Both the position numbers and the translations under genes were made by a program. A stretch of DNA of 5,797 nt. Source: Actinomycetes bacterium (GTDB lineage: Bacteria; Actinomycetota; Actinomycetes; S36-B12; GCA-2699445). Position 1 is the first letter of the stretch; the number at the start of each line of letters is the position of its first letter. The stretch is taken from positions 1 to 5,797 of the forward strand of contig JAHZKU010000076.1 in assembly GCA_022600255.1 (NCBI GenBank), read 5' to 3'. A model generated the notes under the pieces. That model ran no database searches. It had not been told where the DNA came from and was given only the letters and a program-made list of their open reading frames with translations. Of the stretch, positions 1-4,056 are shown one piece after another.

Positions 1-215
1 TCGGCGATCGCCGGGATGCCCGTGTGCTGGGCAACGGCCCGGGCTTTGATCAATGCGTTTTCGACGAAACTCGATCCGATCTCAGGGATATCAGGTAGGT
101 CCGCGTAGGCCTCTGGGCCAGCCACCGCAACATCTAGCTGTGCGGTGGTCAGGATGCGGCGCAGTTCCGTGAGTTTCTTCTCGTTGCGCGAAGCCAGAAC
201 TAACCGGTGCGTCAT
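1..215 (-). CDS. rdgB: RdgB/HAM1-family non-canonical purine NTP pyrophosphatase, 3' part outside window
   Basis: This family hydrolyses dITP, XTP and ITP to the monophosphates plus pyrophosphate, keeping deaminated purines out of DNA and RNA in the cytoplasm. About 71 N-terminal codons are visible and the frame is still open at the window edge; the family is usually near 200 residues. The protein opens with MTHRLVLASRNEKKL, matching the family's N-terminal LVLATxNxxK nucleotide-binding motif. Residues 47-62 (GSSFVENALIKARAVA) match the TFxENAxxKA motif. The sequence ends at about residue 71 (GIPAIA), just before the expected DDSGL motif, so that catalytic part cannot be checked. The ATG at 215 overlaps the rph stop codon as ATGA, and I see no strong Shine-Dalgarno sequence, so translation is probably coupled to rph. 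The rph-rdgB pairing is common in bacteria and is also found in mycobacteria (Rv1340-Rv1341). The frame is not in any complete ORF because it runs off the edge. Confidence 0.93.
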   Translation of the reverse strand, partial: MTHRLVLASRNEKKLTELRRILTTAQLDVAVAGPEAYADLPDIPEIGSSFVENALIKARAVAQHTGIPAIA

Positions 216-979
216 GAAGTGGCCAACGCCCGCGCTTGCAGGGCCGTGAGTTCGTGGCAACCCTGCGCCGCAAGGTCTAGCAGTTCGTCAAGCATCGGGC
301 GGTCGAACGTCACACCCTCGGCCGTGCCTTGCACCTCAACGAAATCGCCGCTACCAGTCATGACCACGTTCATGTCGGTGTCGGCGTTCACATCATCGTC
401 GTAGTGCAGATCAAGTCGTGACTCCCCGCTCACAACGCCCACCGAAACCGCGGCCACCGAGTCCCGCAACGGTTGCGCGCCAGCCTTGATGAGCCCTTCG
501 GCCTGACCCCAGGTAATGGCATCGGCCAGCGCAACGTAGGCACCGGTGATGGCAGCGGTTCGCGTACCCCCATCAGCTTGCAGAACATCACAGTCGATCT
601 GGATCGTGTTCTCCCCCAGTGCCGAGAAGTCCACAATGGCCCGCAACGCCCGGCCCACCAAACGGGATATCTCTTGGGTGCGGCCGCCGAGTTTGCCGCG
701 CACAGATTCCCGGCCACTGCGGGTGGAAGTCGCGCGGGGAAGCATGGCGTACTCCGCTGTCACCCAGCCTTCCCCAGAGTCGCGCTTCCAGCGCGGGACT
801 CCGGCGGTGAACGATGCGGTGCACAGGACGCGGGTTTTGCCGAACTCCACCAAGGCCGAGCCCTCTGGGTGTTCTACCCAGCCACGATGAAAGATGACCG
901 GACGTAGCTCGGTGCGGCTGCGGCCGTCTGTCCGTGGGCTGTTCGCTGGACTGGTCTGGGGATTCTGGGATGTGTTCAC
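212..979 (-). CDS. rph: Ribonuclease PH (tRNA 3'-processing phosphorolytic exoribonuclease)
   Basis: RNase PH trims the 3' ends of tRNA precursors and other RNAs, using phosphate to release nucleoside diphosphates; the family forms hexameric rings. With the GTG start at 979 the protein has 255 residues, close to the usual 240-260. Visible family motifs are RTDGR (16-20), GVPRWKR, AEYAMLPRAT, GGRTQEISRLVGR (98-110), DCDVLQADGGTRTAAITGAY (129-148, with the phosphate-binding GTRTA) and the acidic TDMNVVM segment near residue 200 that carries catalytic aspartates. All look intact. The frame stays open upstream to an ATG at 1090, but that would overlap the preceding hydrolase gene by 86 bases and add 37 residues without family similarity. 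GTG at 979 lies 8 bases after an AAGG Shine-Dalgarno sequence and 25 bases after the preceding stop, so it is preferred. The stop overlaps the rdgB start. Confidence 0.95.
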   Translation of the reverse strand: MNTSQNPQTSPANSPRTDGRSRTELRPVIFHRGWVEHPEGSALVEFGKTRVLCTASFTAGVPRWKRDSGEGWVTAEYAMLPRATSTRSGRESVRGKLGGRTQEISRLVGRALRAIVDFSALGENTIQIDCDVLQADGGTRTAAITGAYVALADAITWGQAEGLIKAGAQPLRDSVAAVSVGVVSGESRLDLHYDDDVNADTDMNVVMTGSGDFVEVQGTAEGVTFDRPMLDELLDLAAQGCHELTALQARALATS

Positions 980-987
980 ACCCAGAA

Positions 988-991
988 CCTT
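988..991 (-). promoter_or_regulatory. Shine-Dalgarno sequence deciding the rph start
   Basis: The minus strand reads AAGG followed by 8 bases and then GTG at 979. It lies in the 25-base gap after the metallo-beta-lactamase gene. It supports GTG 979 as the rph start over the longer in-frame ATG at 1090; the intervening in-frame valine codons at 994 and 988 are GTT and cannot initiate. Confidence 0.6.
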
Positions 992-1004
992 AACGTCTGA
1001 GCCG

Positions 1005-1745
1005 TCACACCTCGATGGTGAGTCCGACTGAAGCCACCTGTGCGCCTGGAAATTCAGCGACAGCCTCAGCGTGCACCTGCTCTTGATCATTCCAAGGCAC
1101 CAAGTGGGTAACGACGAGTCGCTCGGCCCCTGCGGCCCGCGCGTGTGCGCCAGCTTCCGCCGCAGACAGGTGCAAGTCGCGTGGGTTGCTGGGATCGGTG
1201 ACGAACGAACCTTCGAACAGCGCCAAGTTGGTGTCGCGCGCGGCGGTGATCAGCTCGGGGGTCGGGCCCGTATCGCCGGAGTAGGTCAAGGATCGACCGT
1301 CTGCGCTGACGCGGATGGCATACGCCTCGATGGGATGCACCATGCGGGTGGTTTCGATCGTGAAAGCACCAATCTCGAACTTCGCCGCGAGCGGTCGAAC
1401 GTCGAGCTCGCCAGCGATATCCGCAGTGGACTGCAGGCCATAGGCCGCCACGACCCGAGCCGCCGTGTCGTCTGGCCCGTACACCGGGATGGGCCCCGCA
1501 CTACCCTCGGGGTGGTACTTGCGGGCGACGTAGTAGGAACCTAAGTCCACGAAATGGTCGATGTGCAGGTGGCTCAACACCACGGCGTCGATCTGGTAGA
1601 TGTCGGTGAACCGCTGCAAACTACCCAAAGCGCCGTTGCCCATGTCTAGCACGATGCGCTGACCGTCGTGCTCCACCAAGTAACTGGAGGCAGGCGACTG
1701 GGCGCTAGGGAAGGATCCCGCGCAGCCGACGACAGTGAGTTTCAC
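1005..1745 (-). CDS. Metallo-beta-lactamase-fold hydrolase, Rv1339-like (possible cyclic-nucleotide phosphodiesterase)
   Basis: This is a cytoplasmic metallo-hydrolase of 246 residues with no signal peptide. It has the two-metal motif HLHIDH (59-64), a further metal-ligand candidate H137, SGDTG (156-160) with the bridging-aspartate candidate D158, and H214 in VTHLVPW. DLHLSAAEAG (190-199) resembles the segment before the last histidine in tRNase Z-like and class-II-phosphodiesterase-like members. Its position between murI and rph, and its overall sequence, match M. tuberculosis Rv1339, which has been reported as an atypical class-II-like cAMP phosphodiesterase. Applying that function here is inference; another phosphodiester substrate, or a tRNase Z-related activity, is possible. 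It lacks the exosite expected for a full tRNase Z. The start is GTG 1745. There is no convincing Shine-Dalgarno sequence, but a -10-like hexamer sits 6 bases upstream, suggesting leaderless translation. It is probably cotranscribed with rph and rdgB downstream. Confidence 0.88.
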   Translation of the reverse strand: MKLTVVGCAGSFPSAQSPASSYLVEHDGQRIVLDMGNGALGSLQRFTDIYQIDAVVLSHLHIDHFVDLGSYYVARKYHPEGSAGPIPVYGPDDTAARVVAAYGLQSTADIAGELDVRPLAAKFEIGAFTIETTRMVHPIEAYAIRVSADGRSLTYSGDTGPTPELITAARDTNLALFEGSFVTDPSNPRDLHLSAAEAGAHARAAGAERLVVTHLVPWNDQEQVHAEAVAEFPGAQVASVGLTIEV

Positions 1746-1751
1746 GTTCCA

Positions 1752-1757
1752 ATCGTA
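1752..1757 (-). promoter_or_regulatory. Candidate -10 element for a leaderless metallo-beta-lactamase/rph/rdgB transcript
   Basis: The minus strand reads TACGAT, which fits the actinobacterial TAnnnT -10 pattern, followed by TGGAAC and then the GTG at 1745. A transcript starting the usual 6-7 bases after the -10 would begin at or next to the start codon. This agrees with the lack of a well-spaced Shine-Dalgarno sequence. No good -35 box is visible about 17 bases upstream. A short TAnnnT match can occur by chance. Confidence 0.4.
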
Positions 1758-1758
1758 T

Positions 1759-1769
1759 GGCGGCTAGCC
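1759..1769 (-). repeat. 11-base repeat copy 1 with palindromic core (candidate operator)
   Basis: The minus strand reads GGCTAGCCGCC, whose first eight bases GGCTAGCC form a perfect palindrome. An identical copy lies 73 bases away at 1832-1842, about seven helical turns. This copy sits immediately upstream of the candidate -10 at 1757-1752, where a bound protein would block RNA polymerase. An operator role is inference from position and symmetry only. Confidence 0.3.
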
Positions 1770-1790
1770 CCCTGCCTCGTGCCAGATCAT
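1764..1790 (-). CDS. Possible 8-residue mini-ORF upstream of the metallo-beta-lactamase gene
   Basis: ATG at 1790 opens MIWHEAGG and a TAG stop. Its ATG overlaps the TGA of the preceding mini-ORF as ATGA, a coupling arrangement. It has no Shine-Dalgarno sequence of its own and ends 18 bases before the GTG at 1745. It could be part of a leader-peptide attenuator or could be chance; there is no family evidence. Confidence 0.12.
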   Translation of the reverse strand: MIWHEAGG

Positions 1791-1819
1791 GGCTGTTGGG
1801 CTGTGGAGTGCACCACCAT
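1787..1819 (-). CDS. Possible 10-residue leader ORF with a good Shine-Dalgarno
   Basis: ATG at 1819 opens MVVHSTAQQP and a TGA stop. A GGAG sequence at 1831-1828 lies 8 bases upstream, one of the better-placed ribosome binding sites in the window. The peptide has no run of a single amino acid of the kind seen in biosynthetic attenuators. Such a short ORF cannot be distinguished from chance by sequence alone. Confidence 0.17.
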   Translation of the reverse strand: MVVHSTAQQP

Positions 1820-1831
1820 TCGCGGCGCTCC

Positions 1832-1842
1832 GGCGGCTAGCC
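1832..1842 (-). repeat. 11-base repeat copy 2 with palindromic core (candidate operator)
   Basis: This is the second identical copy of the GGCTAGCCGCC element (minus strand), also centred on the palindrome GGCTAGCC. It lies between the hairpin that follows murI and the GGAG of the mini-ORF. The pair shares the only long intergenic gap in the window. Confidence 0.3.
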
Positions 1843-1850
1843 TTGATGGG

Positions 1851-1881
1851 AGTCCTGGATCGGTGTTGACCACACCGGACT
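1851..1881 (-). terminator. Hairpin just after murI, without a U-tract
   Basis: Three bases after the murI stop, the minus strand can fold AGTC + CGGTGT / GGTCA loop / ACACCG, then an unpaired ATCCAG, then GACT. The inner stem is 6 bp with a 5-base loop, and the outer stem is 4 bp. No run of T follows, so a standard intrinsic terminator is unlikely. It could be a weak actinobacterial terminator, a pause site or a 3'-end stabilising hairpin. Confidence 0.3.
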
Positions 1882-1884
1882 TGC

Positions 1885-2739
1885 TCAGGTCTGGCCGGTG
1901 AGTTGCCAGTCCTGCGCCAGTGCGGGTTCGGGGACGTGTTGCACGGCTCCGATCTCGGGCCCAAGGAAACGATGCCCCAACTGCTCGAACTGGATAGGGT
2001 CGCCAGTGGCGATGAAACGGTGCGTCGGAGCGGAACTCTGGGATGGTCGCAACAGATTTTCGGCGACCAACGTTCGATAGACGTCCTTGGCGGTTTCCTC
2101 CGCGCTCGAGACCAGCGTGACAGAGTTGCCCATCACGTAAGCCAACGCCCCAGTGAGCAGTGGGTAGTGGGTGCAACCCAGCACCAACGTATCCACGCCG
2201 GATTTCTGCAACGGGGCTAGATACTCCTGGGTGACGGCAAGCAACTCTGGCCCGGACGTGATGCCAGCTTCCACGAACTCCACAAATCGCGGGCACGCCT
2301 GGCCGACAATCGCCAGATGCGGCGCGGCCGCAAACGCGTCTTCATAGGCACGTGAGGCGATCGTGGCCCTAGTGCCGATCACACCGACCCGACCGTTGCG
2401 GGTGGCCTGGACGGCTCTACGCACGGCGGGCTGAATCACCTCGATCACCGGCACGTCGTAGCGCTCGCGCGCGTCGCGCAGGACTGCCGCAGAGGCAGAG
2501 TTGCAGGCAATCACCAATACTTTGACGCCCTGCTCAACCAAATGATCCATCACTTCCAGAGCAAACTGCCTCACTTGGGCGAGCGGCCGTGGCCCATACG
2601 GCCCGCGGGCGTTGTCACCCACATAGAGGACGGGCTCTTTGGGTAGCTGATCCAACAGACTGCGAGCGACCGTGAGACCCCCCACCCCGGAGTCGAAGAT
2701 CCCAATGGGTGCATCGGGTGGCGCACTCGGGTCAGGCAT
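1885..2739 (-). CDS. murI: Glutamate racemase
   Basis: MurI interconverts L- and D-glutamate in the cytoplasm, supplying D-glutamate for the peptidoglycan stem peptide. The 284-residue protein is close to the family length of about 260-290. It shows PIGIFDSGVGGLTV (11-24), the GDNARGPYGP segment (41-50), and the two catalytic cysteines in ACNSAS (C79) and GCTHYP (C189, followed by H191). The stretches RDARERYDVPVIEVI, GRVGVIGTRATIAS and TLVSSAEETAKDV are also typical, and the protein aligns closely with mycobacterial MurI. The ATG at 2739 gives the expected short N-terminal lead before the first beta strand; the Shine-Dalgarno sequence is weak. The gene follows the Mec-like gene by 24 bases and is followed by a 139-base gap with a hairpin, so it may be the last gene of the clpS-side operon. 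Confidence 0.97.
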   Translation of the reverse strand: MPDPSAPPDAPIGIFDSGVGGLTVARSLLDQLPKEPVLYVGDNARGPYGPRPLAQVRQFALEVMDHLVEQGVKVLVIACNSASAAVLRDARERYDVPVIEVIQPAVRRAVQATRNGRVGVIGTRATIASRAYEDAFAAAPHLAIVGQACPRFVEFVEAGITSGPELLAVTQEYLAPLQKSGVDTLVLGCTHYPLLTGALAYVMGNSVTLVSSAEETAKDVYRTLVAENLLRPSQSSAPTHRFIATGDPIQFEQLGHRFLGPEIGAVQHVPEPALAQDWQLTGQT

Positions 2740-2763
2740 ATTTCACGGTATCCAACAACTGAG

Positions 2764-3186
2764 TCACCCTTCCACTACGACATCTTCTTCTTCAATCGCC
2801 CCGTCATGAATCCGGAACGATCGCAACGACGGCGGCGCCGGTGGGATCTGTTGACTCTTTGCCGTGGACACCAACACATAGTGTGCGTTGGGCTCGGCGG
2901 CGAGCGCGACATCGGTCTCAGATGGATACGCGGCCGTGCGGGTGTGGGAATGAAACACGACCACCACCTCCTCACCGCGGCGGTCCAAATCTTGATATAG
3001 CCGCAGCAGTTCATCCGGGGCAACCTCGTAGAAGACCTCGGAGGCGGCGGCATTGTGCAGGGGGACGAAGCGGGTCGGGCGATCAGACCCAACCGGACCG
3101 GCCAACACGCCACACGCTTCCAAAGGATGTTCAGCCAACGCCGCCGACACCATTAATTCCCGCAAGTGCTCGGATAGGTGCAGCAC
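2764..3186 (-). CDS. mec: Mec-type JAMM/MPN+ metallopeptidase (Mov34 family), orphaned from cysO/cysM
   Basis: This 140-residue protein is a single JAMM domain. It has E23 in HPLEACGVLAG and the zinc motif HSH (H79, H81) followed after seven residues by S89-x-x-D92, giving the full HxH(x7)SxxD signature. It should therefore be an active zinc peptidase or isopeptidase. In mycobacteria the homologue Mec (Rv1334) cleaves cysteine from the CysO-cysteine adduct, the last step of a sulfur-carrier route to cysteine. Here cysO and cysM do not follow; murI comes 24 bases downstream. The substrate is therefore uncertain: a distant CysO or another ubiquitin-like sulfur carrier is possible. The start is GTG 3186, three bases after the DUF2017 stop, and aligns well with the N-terminus of mycobacterial Mec. 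A later ATG at 3153 would remove the first helix. The C-terminus is markedly acidic (EEEDVVVEG). The symbol reflects family similarity, not proven function. Confidence 0.85.
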   Translation of the reverse strand: MLHLSEHLRELMVSAALAEHPLEACGVLAGPVGSDRPTRFVPLHNAAASEVFYEVAPDELLRLYQDLDRRGEEVVVVFHSHTRTAAYPSETDVALAAEPNAHYVLVSTAKSQQIPPAPPSLRSFRIHDGAIEEEDVVVEG

Positions 3187-3189
3187 GAT

Positions 3190-3738
3190 TCAGAAGCCGT
3201 CGGGGTGCATGGCCGCCAACAGCTGCGACTGTAACCAAGTGAGCCAGTGGTAAGCCGCAAATAATGGTTGTCGGGGGTCTTCCGGATCCATCGCGCCGGG
3301 CTCGTTGTCCTCGTCGGTCTGCAAGCCTAAGCGGGTTCCCAACACTAGCCGCAGATCATTGAGCACCCCCAGCGATGCTGCGGTGCTCGCCTGGTCTAGC
3401 AGGGTGGCATCCCCAACCGCATCACTCAACGTGGCGCGGAATGCCGCAATCTGCTCCAACCGCGCGGCCCGCAACTCACGCTCAGTGAAGCGACGAAACT
3501 CGTCGGCCGCTTCCGGATCCTCCCTGTAGGCATCGGGGAACAACCTGGCCTGGGCGGCATCCGGCGGCGGAGTCGCCTGCGCGTCGATCCCGACCAACTC
3601 GTCCAACGGATCGCCGGATGCCGGTTCGCCGGGTCGCACCATTTCTTGCAGTTGGTCAACCAGACTTGCCAGTACCTCGGCTTCGGGCTCGTCTAGTTGC
3701 AGCCAGATCTGCTCATCGGCATGGTAGTAACCACTCAC
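3190..3738 (-). CDS. DUF2017 family protein
   Basis: This is a 182-residue cytoplasmic protein of the actinobacterial DUF2017 family, which commonly sits next to clpS (as Rv1332 does in M. tuberculosis). It is largely alpha-helical by composition, with no signal peptide, membrane segment or recognisable enzyme motif. Family-like stretches are LDEPEAEVLASLVDQLQEM near residues 15-33, RLFPDAYREDPEAADEFRRFT (65-85), LNDLRLVLGTRLGL (126-139) and the C-terminal YHWLTWLQSQLL (163-174). It is acidic. Older annotations sometimes label the family as a transcriptional regulator; I see no helix-turn-helix that would justify this. The start is GTG 3738, 15 bases after the clpS stop; the Shine-Dalgarno sequence is poor. 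The constant pairing with clpS suggests a role linked to Clp proteolysis, but that is only inference. Confidence 0.87.
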   Translation of the reverse strand: MSGYYHADEQIWLQLDEPEAEVLASLVDQLQEMVRPGEPASGDPLDELVGIDAQATPPPDAAQARLFPDAYREDPEAADEFRRFTERELRAARLEQIAAFRATLSDAVGDATLLDQASTAASLGVLNDLRLVLGTRLGLQTDEDNEPGAMDPEDPRQPLFAAYHWLTWLQSQLLAAMHPDGF

Positions 3739-3753
3739 TTCTCAGCCACGCTT

Positions 3754-4038
3754 TCAGTCGTCCTTACCCAGAGTGGCCCAGAGTCCGTAGCCGTGCATGG
3801 CCGCGACGTCGCGCTCCATCGATTCGCGATCCCCGTGACTCACCGCTGAGCGGCCCTCTTGATGGACCTGCAACATCAACTCGGTGGCCTTCTCCTTGGA
3901 GTAGCCGAAGTGGGTCATGAATACGTGAACGACATAGTCCATCAAATTGACAGGATCGTTCCAGACCAGCGTGACCCAGGGTTTGTCTGTCTTGGCGTCA
4001 GACAGAATCTGGGTGTCTTCTGCTGGCAGCGCTGTCAC
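3754..4038 (-). CDS. clpS: ClpS, N-degron adaptor of the ClpAP/ClpCP protease
   Basis: ClpS binds proteins carrying destabilising N-terminal residues and delivers them to the Clp chaperone (ClpC in actinobacteria) and ClpP protease. The 94-residue protein has a flexible N-terminus of about 20 residues, then the core VTLVWNDPVNLMDYVVHVF. N27 and D28 match the residues that contact the substrate alpha-amino group, and H59 in QVHQEGRSAV matches the pocket histidine. It ends with the typical GLWATL segment. The start must be GTG 4038: reading upstream in frame there is no other start before the GH18 stop at 4057. The GGTGG close by is only one base from the GTG, so it is a poorly spaced ribosome binding site. 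Only 18 bases separate it from the GH18 gene, so it is either cotranscribed or driven by a promoter inside the GH18 coding sequence. Confidence 0.95.
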   Translation of the reverse strand: MTALPAEDTQILSDAKTDKPWVTLVWNDPVNLMDYVVHVFMTHFGYSKEKATELMLQVHQEGRSAVSHGDRESMERDVAAMHGYGLWATLGKDD

Positions 4039-4056
4039 GCCACCATGATTGCATGA

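Noticed and set aside
473..907. Plus-strand open frames opposite rph
   Set aside because: They overlap each other in different frames and are antisense to a fully intact rph; low-complexity shadow translations.
980..1090. Longer N-terminal extension of rph starting at ATG 1090
   Set aside because: It overlaps the 3' end of the preceding hydrolase gene by 86 bases and has no RNase PH similarity; GTG 979 has an AAGG at proper spacing.
1071..1544. 157-residue plus-strand open frame opposite the metallo-beta-lactamase gene
   Set aside because: Antisense to a gene with clear catalytic motifs, with no recognisable domain; high-GC shadow.
1787..2296. 169-residue minus-strand open frame across murI
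   Set aside because: It is an out-of-frame shadow of murI, rich in Arg/His/Trp, with no family similarity. Only its last ten codons lie in the intergenic gap, noted separately as a possible mini-ORF.
2740..2763. Remnant of cysO or cysM between mec and murI
   Set aside because: The gap is only 24 bases and contains no sequence recognisable as a fragment of either gene.
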